DNA of 64,000 nt from Wallemia ichthyophaga EXF-994. Its lineage: Eukaryota; Basidiomycota; Wallemiomycetes; Wallemiales; Wallemiaceae. How positions within the stretch are numbered: the first letter of the stretch is position 1; each line of letters starts with the position of its first letter. The stretch covers positions 275,017 through 339,016 of the forward strand of contig NW_008806285.1 of assembly GCF_000400465.1 (NCBI RefSeq). Reading direction: 5' to 3'. This document shows, piece after piece, positions 53,898-63,809 of the stretch. Position numbers and translations under genes: made by a program. The notes below the pieces were generated by a model. It was not told the origin of the DNA. It was given only the letters and a program-made list of their open reading frames with translations, and ran no database searches.

Positions 53898-56529
53898 ATG
53901 GCCACACCAAGTTTGATTCCATTGGTGGATACAACACCGAGCAAAGATTTGTTGTTAAGCGCCGCAAGAATTACTCCTGTCCTAGTTCCATCTAGCAATC
54001 TCAGCAACACCGTCTCTACCATCCCAAAGTCATCCAGCTACTACGTCTTAGTAGCAGACGATGAGAGCTTAGACAGCGCCATTAGTTACCTCAATAACGG
54101 CGCATCAGCTATCTTCGCTTCTGTCGAATTGGCTGACAGATGTATCTCTGCTGGCGTCCCTTCAGAAAAGCTCTATGCGGTCTCTAGCAGCACTGATATT
54201 CCAGAGGATGTCCTCAAAGGCATCAAAGGTGCCCTTATCAAGATTTCTGGCGTAAATTCAGCCACCCAACTTCCGAAACCAAAGGTTACTCTCTACTTAG
54301 ACGAATCTAAGATTATCCCAACCGAGAAGACAGTTGCTTCCTTACACAAGAGCAATGCTGCGCTTGCGGTGCCACTATCTCAACTCACCAACGACGCCAC
54401 ATCCTCATCCAAGTTGAACATCACAAACGCATTCTTGGCACCAATCACGACCGATAGACCAGATGGTTTGTTCAGCACCATCGTGTCATCCTACCTTCAC
54501 GGTGGAAAGTCATTAGGATTGTGCTATTCATCAAAGGAGTCAATAGAAGAATCCGTCAGAACAGGCAGAGGTGTCTACCAATCTCGCAAACATGGATTAT
54601 GGCGCAAAGGAGAAACAAGTGGTGCTATCCAAGACGTCGTTAAGATCGACCTAGATTGCGACTCTGACTGTCTCAACTTTGAGGTCATTCAACATGGCGC
54701 TGGGTTCTGTCATTTGGACACGCCAACTTGCTTCGGTCAATTGAGCGGCTTAGCTGCTTTGGAAGAGACTCTTGTTTCACGCCACCGATCAGCACCCGAG
54801 GGTAGTTACACTAAGAGACTGTTCAACGATGAAACTCTTCTCAGATCAAAGATTATGGAGGAAGCTGATGAGCTATGTGCTGCAAAATCCCAAGAGGATG
54901 TTGCATTCGAGGCAGCCGATTTGATTTACTTTGCATTAACAAGATGTGTCAGCAAGGGTGTCAATCTCGCAGATATCGGTCATGCATTAGACAAAAAAGC
55001 TGCTAAAGTATCGAGACGACCAGGAAATGCTAAGCCTAAATATCTTGAGCAGGCTCAAGCTAAGATTACCCCAGCTCCTGCACCATCGACCACCCAACAA
55101 CCTCAACCAACATCATTTGGTAACGATTTGATTAGAATGCGCAAGACTAAGCTGGACGGAATTGCCGAAGAGGAGCGCCTGCAGTTGTTGCGTAGACCTG
55201 TATTGAACTCAGGCGCAATGATTGATCGTGTCAGACCAATCGTTGAAGGTGTTAGTACTAAAGGTGACAAGAGCTTGCTTGATTTCATTGCCAAGTTAGA
55301 CAAGGCAGACCTGAAGTCGCCTATTGCACGTGCGCCATTTGAGGAGCCAACAATCCAACAAGATGTCAAGGAAGCAATTGATATCGCTTATGAAAACGTA
55401 CGTAAATTCCATGTTGGTCAAGCAGAGAAGGAGCCTTTAGTCGTTGAAACCATGCCGGGTATCGTTTGTCAAAGGTTCGCTAGACCAATCAGCAGGGTTG
55501 GTCTGTATGTGCCAGGAGGTACAGCAATCTTGCCCTCCTCTGCTCTCATGTTGGGTGTACCAGCGCAAGTAGCAGGATGCAAGGAAATAGTATTGGCAAC
55601 TCCGCCAAAACCTGATGGCAGCATTGCACCAGAAGTACTCTACGTCGCAAAGAAGGTCGGCGCGTCTGCCATTCTCAAAGCAGGAGGTGCACAAGCCGTA
55701 GCAGCTCTCGCTTATGGTACAGAGACAGTGCCAAAGGTTGACAAGATTTTTGGTCCTGGTAATCAATGGGTTACCGCCGCTAAGATGTTCGTATCGACGG
55801 ATGCTGACGCTCAAGTCGCTATTGATATGCCTGCTGGTCCATCGGAAGTACTGGTTATTGCTGACAAGACAGCCAATGCTTCCTACGTTGCCAGTGACCT
55901 TCTTTCACAAGCTGAGCACGGTGTCGACAGTCAAGTTGTGCTGGTGACGATCGATCTCAGTGAGAAGGAGATAGATGACATTGAGAAAGAGGTTGAACAG
56001 CAAGCTAGAAAGCTGCCACGTGTCGATATCACCAGAATTTCGGTATCAAAGAGTTTAATCGTATCAACTAGTGACGTCAAATCCGCATTCGATTTCTCGA
56101 ATGATTACGCTCCTGAGCACCTCATTCTTCATATTGACAGTGCGTCTGAGAAGGTGCCGATGGTCGAAAATGCTGGTAGTGTGTTCGTTGGACAATACTC
56201 TCCAGAGAGGTAAGTGTTCCGGCTATACCTGAAGCCAGCTGACTTCGCTTATAGTTGCGGTGATTATGCATCTGGCACCAACCACACACTTCCAACAAAC
56301 GGGTTTGCTAGACAGTATAGTGGTGAATACAGTCAAATCTCTTATGAATCAGTCTAACACGAAAATAGGTGTAAACACTCTTTCATTCCAAAAGCACATT
56401 ACTTCACAAGAACTTACTAAGGAGGGATTAGATAAATTGGGGCCAGTTGTCGTAAAATTAGCTGAATGTGAAGGATTACGCGCGCACGCCAATGCCGTAC
56501 GAGTAAGACTCGGTATGCAATCACCATAA
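53898..56529 (+). CDS. HIS4: trifunctional histidine biosynthesis protein HIS4
   Basis: Catalyses steps 2, 3, 9 and 10 of histidine synthesis in one cytosolic chain of about 845 residues. The N-terminal region is the degenerate fungal domain. The phosphoribosyl-AMP cyclohydrolase domain holds [41 protein letters not shown]. The pyrophosphohydrolase domain has [23 protein letters not shown] and [12 protein letters not shown]. The histidinol dehydrogenase domain spans the second half ([78 protein letters not shown]). Two introns near the 3' end (donors GTAAGT and GTGAAT) join SPE to [15 protein letters not shown] and then [12 protein letters not shown]. All parts are intact. Confidence 0.95.
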
Positions 56530-56578
56530 ACGCATGCAAGTATCTATGTTATTGTTCAATTCTATATTATAAATGGAT

Positions 56579-57433
56579 TCAAAACTTATGCTCCTCCCCT
56601 ATTAAAAGTTCTAGCTCGTCCATCCGTTGCTCTACAGCCATTTTTGCAACTTTTGTTTGATCCGCCTTATCTTTCAATTTTTGGAGATAGTTCTCGTCTG
56701 GTACTCTATAGAACTTGAATCTCTCCCACCATTTGTGAGTGACTGGTTCTTCAGGTGCCGGTTGAGGTGGTCGTTCGACAATACGCATGTGGTTTTCTTT
56801 GTCTTCTTCTTCTCTGTCTCTCCTTTTCAGCAAATAATTAATCCGCTGCACTCGCACCTCGTTAGCTACTGCTTGGCCCGTCGAACAAACCAAGACTGCT
56901 GTTATCACACCCGGGATAACACCTGCTCTACCGCCTTGAAATTATTAGTTTGCTGTGTATTGTGTGATAATCACCCACGAAGACGATAATTCCAGGCACC
57001 TCCACCAAGTGCACCCGCCAACGCTGAGTCTGCCATCTTGAAAGTCCTTGTCGGTTTATCCTGGTTGACAGGTGCGTACTTGCGTAGCGATGGGGTAACA
57101 AGCCACTCCCTCAAACCTTTGAGATTGTTAAAGGTTTCTGCTGAGTAGTCGCAGACGTACTAAAGAAGACGAAGGACGTGAGAGCGACGTTCTTGGCCGT
57201 ATTGAGACCTCTATCAAGAGCGTTTAGCAACATCGTTAGTCGTGCCTGCTACTCACAAATCCAACCCGTCGATTCCTTTCTGTGAGCCAGTCGCACCAGC
57301 GAGAAGACCTCCTCCGAGTGCTCCACCAAAAATCAGCCAGTGGTCCGATAAGCACATAGATAAACTCACTAAATCCAGCTGTGTTTATAAATATGTTCTG
57401 AGCTGCTTCTGTATCTGCTGGCCAGCTATCCAT
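56579..57433 (-). CDS. Tim17/22/23-family-like small membrane protein
   Basis: About 235 residues in at least five exons. Start ATG 57433 (MDSWPADTEAAQNIFINTAGF). It then reads LGGGLLAGATGSQKGIDGLDL, GLNTAKNVALTSFVFF, TETFNNLKGLREWLVTPSLRKY, ADSALAGALGGGAWNYRLRG, RAGVIPGVITAVLVCSTGQ. Gly/Ala-rich membrane segments with a GxxxG pattern and the spacing suggest the Tim17/22/23 superfamily. The C-terminal 100 residues are charged (HKWWERFKFYRVPDENY; coiled coil near the end). One junction needs a 20-nt intron (57160..57141) or a weaker 29-nt alternative. Probably mitochondrial inner membrane, but the exact orthologue is not recognised. Confidence 0.65.
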
Positions 57434-59037
57434 AGTAGACGAAGTATTCTTATCAACGTGGTCAGAGTCAAGGATGTTCTCGTTCAGATTGACTGCTGAA
57501 CGAGAAATAACTTCTTTCTTTTGATTTTAATAAGCGTGAAGCAGCACAAGATATACAGTCATTAGATGTGGATGCTATCAATGAAGTCATTTGCAGCGCG
57601 ATGGATTGACTGTACAGGTTTAAGAGGAAGTTGCAGAAGCGTCAAAATCTTAAATAAATTATGCGTTTGATATAAATTGAAACACCTTAACAATCTTTCA
57701 AAAGCAGCGTCTCAATATGAAGGATTCTGGCTAAGAGAACCACAGGTATGTTGCAGGAAGGGTGATTTGATATCTACAAATATAAATCCTACTCATCATA
57801 ACTCTGCAATTCTAACGCAGCTTTAATCACCCCTCCTTCACATTATTTGAAATTTCGAAGTTAACTAGTCGGAAGCAAAATCCCCGATGTTAGACTTTTG
57901 ATGACCCCCTAATTTCTATACCTAAATATCTTTGAAGTTTGAAGCGAGGCGGAATAGCAATTTTTCTCGGGAGTCAAGTTTGATAGCTGTGGACGCCATG
58001 TGCCGTAAAACGTTTTACGCGTTTAAAGGGTGGTAAATTGTGATTATGGTTCCTTGCGATCTGTAAAAATAAAAATAATGTGCTCCAAACGATGAAGTGC
58101 GTGTGATCCTCATATCTATCCTATGGCGTGCTGCAGAATGATTTCGGACTGTTGCTTCCGAGCAGCGTACAGAGCGTGATTTGAAGCATCAAGGAAATAA
58201 ATCTGGCAAAATCATACTATCTTCCGCCAGAGCTATAAGTTAAGCCTTTTTATTTGGAGATCATAAAAAGTCGTAAATCATCCATTTGGGATGAGATAGG
58301 TGTTAGAGAATGTATGTTGAAGGATATGAGCAAAAGATTGAAATAGTGCTGTATTTGAGATCCTGAAAATGCTATGAAGTGATGTTGTTGCTAAAGTATT
58401 TGAATCGTCAGTAAATGACATCGCTGTGTTTGTCTTCTCACTTAGTGCGTCTTTCGCGGGGAAAATAAGCATATCTGATTCAATTCAATGGTTCAGAGTT
58501 TTGAAAGCGTCTGAAGGAACAAAATGATAATGAAAAGCTATTCAAACCACCCTTACATCCAATAAGAACATTCTGATGTCATTAGAGTTGTAGAGTTGAG
58601 TCCATTTGAGCGATTGTAGGGAGCAACGGAGAATATGGTTGTCAAGATACAACCATACACTGATATATATCTAGACACTTAATAATGTACAAGTTATGTG
58701 TTTCAATCTCCAATACGCATACATTTCATAACACTTTTGTGACTCAGCGGCGGTAAAGAAGTGGCAGTAAGCACTCAATCTGCGCCAAATTCGAGAACAC
58801 TGATGCTCTTCTCTATCTCCGCTTTACCAGTAAATGCTCCAATCGATATGAATCCTCAGTGCCTGTTGAGGTCGCTACTGTAGTTTCAATTCAGATCAAC
58901 GATTCCCAGCGAAATCCGTTTCTGGATATATCTGAAGACTAGCACTCGCTACCATCAGCTCAGCATTGAATTCATATTGTGCATGTGATATGTATCATTT
59001 TCATCTACCAAATACTACATTCATAAGGACATTATAT
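57434..59037. other. 1.6-kb gene-poor intergenic region
   Basis: The largest stretch without a supported gene. Sequence is AT-rich with several short frames in both strands (longest about 65 codons) that show no coding signature and no splice-compatible extension. No tRNA, snRNA-type motif or repeat was recognised. It lies immediately left of the duplicated SSU1 block and may be the scar of a rearrangement. Confidence 0.5.
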
Positions 59038-59160
59038 TTACATTTGCTTGATTCCCGGCAATCCGAGCGATGGGAATCCGTAAGCAATCTTCAACTGCTC
59101 TGGCGTCCAGCCAAAGATCTTGCCGTTGCTAACGATTCCGTAGTTTACTCTCGATTGCGT
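59038..59160 (-). pseudogene. unassigned 3' coding fragment abutting the duplication
   Basis: A 40-codon minus-strand frame reading VNYGIVSNGKIFGWTPEQ, LKIAYGFPSLGLPGIKQM, then stop. It has protein-like composition and ends abruptly at 59160, where the tandem repeat begins. No start or splice site was found. It looks like the tail of a truncated gene, but I cannot name the family. Confidence 0.4.
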
Positions 59161-59182
59161 TACGTATAATTTTCGCTATCAT
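59160..59182 (-). pseudogene. first codons of a truncated persulfide-dioxygenase gene
   Basis: The minus strand from ATG 59182 reads MIAKIIRN, identical to the N-terminus of the intact gene starting at 61992, then diverges at 59160 into unrelated sequence and stops after a few codons. The breakpoint therefore lies inside codon 8 of a lost copy, suggesting the array once extended further left. Confidence 0.8.
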
Positions 59183-59269
59183 GGTCGAGTCACTAATCAT
59201 GTCATCCACCAATAAACTTCTTGGTTGGTTACCATCAAAATTTAACCGAGTTTAATGTTTTAGAGGAGA

Positions 59270-60545
59270 ATGTCAAGCAATCTTTCAAGTTCTCTACTAA
59301 GCTCTCACCTCAGCCGCTCACTCAGGAAGCGTACAATGAACATAATACCTTCGTGGTTCGCTGTAACGATGGGGACTGGGATTCTTTCAATCCTGCTATT
59401 TAACTCACCTTACCAATTCAATGGCCTGCACGTAATAGCCGGCGTGATATTCGCCATTAACATCATCGTATTTGTTGTGTTACTGATATTTACTATACTC
59501 CGATACGCTATTTGGCCATCGCTGCTCCCACTGATGCTCACACACCCCGTCAACCTTTTTTTGGGGACGTTTCCAATGGGATTAGATACGCTGATTACAA
59601 TGATTGTCAACTCTCTAGTCCCCCGATATGGTTACAACTACGTCTTACTAGCCTATGTGCTGTGGTATATCAGCGTTGCCATTTCAATAATCACCTGTAT
59701 AGGTATTCCTTTTATTCAGATGAGCAGGCAGAACGTCGAAAATAGACAGATATTCGCGACTGCACTTCTACCCACCGTCAGTACAATAGTCGCAGCGTCT
59801 ACAGGTGCTTCTGTGGCGACTGTCCTCCCAGACTCACAGGCTAGGATCACTATTGTCATTTCATACATCCTCTTAGGCATGGGACTGCCAATATCCGTAC
59901 TCCTCATGGCTAATTACAGTTACAGACTTATCCTATTCAAGTTACCCCAGCCTGCTTTCATTAGCTCGACCTTTATCACTATAGGGCCATGCGGGCAGTC
60001 TGCATATGCCATCCTCAAGCTGAGCAGCGATGTTAATATGCTTATCTCAAAAACAGGTCTGGTTCCATTCACGGGTGTCAGAGATGAACAAGCTGCGAGA
60101 CTAGCGGGTATTGCGCTACAAACAGTATCCATTCCGATGGCTTTGTTTATCTGGGGATTCGGCGTGCTTTGGTTCTTCTTCGCTGTGATATCCTTCGCTG
60201 ATACATGGGCAGCTAAGAAAATACCTTTGAATCTGTCTCTCTGGGCATGCACGTGGGTGTATCCGTTGTCGAAAAAATCCTTGACTTACCTGTCTCAGCT
60301 TCCCTATCGGCACGCTGGCCTTGTCTGCTCAAGAGCTGGGCAAGGAGATGGACTCAACAGGGATGAAAGTCGTCGGTACTATCCTGATGATGCTCTTGTT
60401 GATAATTTGGCTGCTTCTTTTTCCAGTGACTCTTTACTTCAGCGTCATTAAGGATTCTTGGTTCACTAGCCCGTGTCTGTCGGAAGTCGGTGGCCAGCCG
60501 CCTTCATTTGAGGAGGTTGACTTTATCAAGAACCGCAAGTATTGA
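59270..60545 (+). CDS. SSU1: sulfite efflux pump SSU1, copy a
   Basis: Plasma-membrane exporter of the TDT (tellurite-resistance/dicarboxylate) family; yeast Ssu1 exports sulfite. About 409 residues. Start ATG 59270 (MSSNLSSSLLSSHLSRSL), with the family signature MNIIPSWFAVTMGTGILSIL. Ten predicted membrane helices include LLPLMLTHPVNLFLGTFPMG, GYNYVLLAYVLWYISVAISI, FITIGPCGQSAYAI and FIWGFGVLWFFFAVISF. A 46-nt intron (60253..60298, donor GTGGGT, acceptor CTCAG) joins LWACT to FPIGTLALSAQELGKEMDST. Without that splice the frame runs into an unrelated tail, so this end is well supported. Residue 184 is Thr (Asn in copy b). Confidence 0.93.
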
Positions 60546-60999
60546 ACGAATATAGATATGTTTTATAGAATCAAAGCCAGGATGAGATTGTATGATGTAA
60601 TGTATTTAATTTATTTTCCCTAATTTTTTTCACTGTCTTCTTATCGGGTGCTAAGAGGATGGGCAGGAATAAGCTCGATTCTGGCTGGAAAGGACGCCAG
60701 CAGAAGCAGTCTGAGGATTAGAAGCCTAACAATGATCTTAAGGGGGGCTATAAGAAGAACTTTAAGAAGGACAATAAGAATGACTCTAACCACTCAAGTA
60801 AACACGACAGAGGCTACAAAAACCACAGCAAGTCACATAGAAAGTCATCTGTTTCTCATAAACCAGTCACAGATGCAACCGCAAACGGCCAGGGTCAGTT
60901 GCATCCTTCATGAGCAGTCAAGAAAGCACAGGCGGAAACCATAGCAAATGCGCCAACGCGCACCAAAATTACATTCGAATAGACAAACTATAAATACAT
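60546..60999 (+). other. SSU1 3' flank with lysine-rich open frame
   Basis: Between SSU1 and the convergent gene. A frame from ATG 60659 (MGRNKLDSGWKGRQQKQSED) is stopped by TAG at 60719 but continues open for about 65 codons as a Lys/Asn/His/Ser-rich sequence (KKNFKKDNKNDSN; HKPVTDATANGQG). The same sequence is in copy b. It could be a 3' UTR coincidence or the tail of a degraded gene; no splice pair that removes the stop was found. Confidence 0.35.
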
Positions 61000-61992
61000 T
61001 TAACTTATTGTGCCTGCATGATACGCGGATTTTGTTGTGATTGGAATGCGCATTCGACTAACGCCATCCTCGTCAGCGGGGGGCAAGCGACCACCTCGAA
61101 TATTGAACTGAATAGCAGGATGAAGGAGTTTTGGTGTGTTGAGAGAACTATCTTTCTCCATTCTGAATTGAGCAAAGTGGTCCATCTTGATATGATCATT
61201 GAGAAGCAGCTGATCTGCGACGGTAGTTGAGCAGCTCACCTGCTTACCATCACCTGGATAATCATGACCGACGAAAAGCTTGGTGTCACCAGCCAGACCC
61301 ATCAGCCTATCGATGGAAGACTTCAGCTGGGACGCTACACCGCCTGGAAAATCCGCTCTAGCGGTGTGAGTGGGGGCCAAAAATATGGAGTCGCCGGTGA
61401 AGACGTGTCCTCCGAACATATAACCAACATGGTCAGGCGTATGACCCGGAAGATGGATGACGTTGCCTGAGCAATCACCCAGCGAGATGGTCTCTCCATC
61501 ATCAAGCAGTCCATCGAAGCTACCTTGCAGAGAATCGAGAGAAAGGTTGTATCTTGGTCCGAAAGTGCGCTGCACGTCCACTATCCGCTTCCCAATGCTA
61601 ACGGGTGCGTGGAGGTGGTGCCTCAGGTAACGCGCTGCAGTGAGGTGGTCTGCATGTGCATGTGTCTCCAAAATATGGCGTACTTCTAATTTGCTCGTGG
61701 ATATGTGCGCTAGTAGTCCATCGGCACTCTGCGTACTCACATGCCCACTATTGCTGTCATAATCGAGCACTGGGTCTATCACCGCGGCTTGCAGTGTTCT
61801 AGGACAGTGCAGCACGTACGTCCATGTCGAACTGTCCTTATCGTAGAACGTCTGGGTTGTGGGTGTGTTGGCAGCTACATGCGTACGGAATGGCGGGGTT
61901 GGAGTAACTGCAGCAGTACTTTGATGTCTAATACCACCTTTAATCCCACCAGCTACTTTCCAATTATGATTACGTATAATTTTCGCTATCAT
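61000..61992 (-). CDS. persulfide (sulfur) dioxygenase-type metallo-beta-lactamase (ETHE1/Blh-like), copy a
   Basis: Oxidises glutathione persulfide to sulfite in H2S detoxification (family role). Start ATG 61992 (MIAKIIRNHNWKVAGG); the basic first 40 residues fit a mitochondrial presequence; in-frame ATG 62010 is also possible. 330 residues, intronless. Metal motif ETHAHADHLTAARYL, then LPGHTPDHVGYMFGG, FTGDSIFLAP, TARADFPGG and LFVGHDYPGDG give the His/Asp set of the family. The block SGHVSTQSADGLLAHI and GKRIVDVQRTFG resembles the bacterial Blh branch more than human ETHE1. It shares an 87-bp promoter interval with SSU1 copy b (62080). It converges with SSU1 copy a. Confidence 0.87.
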   Translation of the reverse strand: MIAKIIRNHNWKVAGGIKGGIRHQSTAAVTPTPPFRTHVAANTPTTQTFYDKDSSTWTYVLHCPRTLQAAVIDPVLDYDSNSGHVSTQSADGLLAHISTSKLEVRHILETHAHADHLTAARYLRHHLHAPVSIGKRIVDVQRTFGPRYNLSLDSLQGSFDGLLDDGETISLGDCSGNVIHLPGHTPDHVGYMFGGHVFTGDSIFLAPTHTARADFPGGVASQLKSSIDRLMGLAGDTKLFVGHDYPGDGKQVSCSTTVADQLLLNDHIKMDHFAQFRMEKDSSLNTPKLLHPAIQFNIRGGRLPPADEDGVSRMRIPITTKSAYHAGTIS

Positions 61993-62079
61993 GGTCGAGT
62001 CACTAATCATGTCATCCACCAATAAACTTCTTGGTTGGTTACCATCAAAATTTAACCGAGTTTAATGTTTTAGAGGAGA

Positions 62080-63355
62080 ATGTCAAGCAATCTTTCAAGT
62101 TCTCTACTAAGCTCTCACCTCAGCCGCTCACTCAGGAAGCGTACAATGAACATAATACCTTCGTGGTTCGCTGTAACGATGGGGACTGGGATTCTTTCAA
62201 TCCTGCTATTTAACTCACCTTACCAATTCAATGGCCTGCACGTAATAGCCGGCGTGATATTCGCCATTAACATCATCGTATTTGTTGTGTTACTGATATT
62301 TACTATACTCCGATACGCTATTTGGCCATCGCTGCTCCCACTGATGCTCACACACCCCGTCAACCTTTTTTTGGGGACGTTTCCAATGGGATTAGATACG
62401 CTGATTACAATGATTGTCAACTCTCTAGTCCCCCGATATGGTTACAACTACGTCTTACTAGCCTATGTGCTGTGGTATATCAGCGTTGCCATTTCAATAA
62501 TCACCTGTATAGGTATTCCTTTTATTCAGATGAGCAGGCAGAACGTCGAAAATAGACAGATATTCGCGACTGCACTTCTACCCACCGTCAGTACAATAGT
62601 CGCAGCGTCTACAGGTGCTTCTGTGGCGAATGTCCTCCCAGACTCACAGGCTAGGATCACTATTGTCATTTCATACATCCTCTTAGGCATGGGACTGCCA
62701 ATATCCGTACTCCTCATGGCTAATTACAGTTACAGACTTATCCTATTCAAGTTACCCCAGCCTGCTTTCATTAGCTCGACCTTTATCACTATAGGGCCAT
62801 GCGGGCAGTCTGCATATGCCATCCTCAAGCTGAGCAGCGATGTTAATATGCTTATCTCAAAAACAGGTCTGGTTCCATTCACGGGTGTCAGAGATGAACA
62901 AGCTGCGAGACTAGCGGGTATTGCGCTACAAACAGTATCCATTCCGATGGCTTTGTTTATCTGGGGATTCGGCGTGCTTTGGTTCTTCTTCGCTGTGATA
63001 TCCTTCGCTGATACATGGGCAGCTAAGAAAATACCTTTGAATCTGTCTCTCTGGGCATGCACGTGGGTGTATCCGTTGTCGAAAAAATCCTTGACTTACC
63101 TGTCTCAGCTTCCCTATCGGCACGCTGGCCTTGTCTGCTCAAGAGCTGGGCAAGGAGATGGACTCAACAGGGATGAAAGTCGTCGGTACTATCCTGATGA
63201 TGCTCTTGTTGATAATTTGGCTGCTTCTTTTTCCAGTGACTCTTTACTTCAGCGTCATTAAGGATTCTTGGTTCACTAGCCCGTGTCTGTCGGAAGTCGG
63301 TGGCCAGCCGCCTTCATTTGAGGAGGTTGACTTTATCAAGAACCGCAAGTATTGA
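62080..63355 (+). CDS. SSU1: sulfite efflux pump SSU1, copy b
   Basis: Same structure as copy a, with the intron at 63063..63108. One amino-acid difference: residue 184 is Asn (codon AAT at 62629-62631) instead of Thr, in SVANVLPDSQ between membrane segments. Unlike copy a, its upstream region drives an intact divergent persulfide-dioxygenase gene (start 61992), so the two could be co-regulated from 87 bp. Confidence 0.93.
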
Positions 63356-63809
63356 ACGAATATAGATATGTTTTATAGAATCAAAGCCAGGATGAGATTG
63401 TATGATGTAATGTATTTAATTTATTTTCCCTAATTTTTTTCACTGTCTTCTTATCGGGTGCTAAGAGGATGGGCAGGAATAAGCTCGATTCTGGCTGGAA
63501 AGGACGCCAGCAGAAGCAGTCTGAGGATTAGAAGCCTAACAATGATCTTAAGGGGGGCTATAAGAAGAACTTTAAGAAGGACAATAAGAATGACTCTAAC
63601 CACTCAAGTAAACACGACAGAGGCTACAAAAACCACAGCAAGTCACATAGAAAGTCATCTGTTTCTCATAAACCAGTCACAGATGCAACCGCAAACGGCC
63701 AGGGTCAGTTGCATCCTTCATGAGCAGTCAAGAAAGCACAGGCGGAAACCATAGCAAATGCGCCAACGCGCACCAAAATTACATTCGAATAGACAAACTA
63801 TAAATACAT
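63356..63809 (+). other. copy b of the SSU1 3' flank with lysine-rich frame
   Basis: Same sequence as 60546-60999, including the TAG-interrupted lysine-rich frame (ATG at 63469). No difference was noticed between the copies. Confidence 0.35.

Larger units (their letters stand above)
59160..61969 (+). repeat. tandem duplication, unit 1 (2,810 bp)
   Basis: Sequence from TTACGTATAATTTTCGCTATC (59160) reappears from 61970 with an exact offset of 2,810 bp to the end of the window. Reading the two copies side by side I found one difference in the compared 2.03 kb, C at 59820 versus A at 62630. Unit 1 carries SSU1 copy a and the complete persulfide-dioxygenase-type gene, whose first eight codons come from the start of unit 2. 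Confidence 0.97.

Noticed and set aside
58278-58472. Small minus-strand frame in the 57.4-59.0 kb gap
   Set aside because: Sixty-odd codons with no splice-compatible extension and no recognisable family.
59221-59403. Short frame MVGYHQNLTEFNVLEENVKQ at the start of SSU1 (also 62031-62213)
   Set aside because: It overlaps the SSU1 start in another frame and repeats only because the whole region is duplicated.
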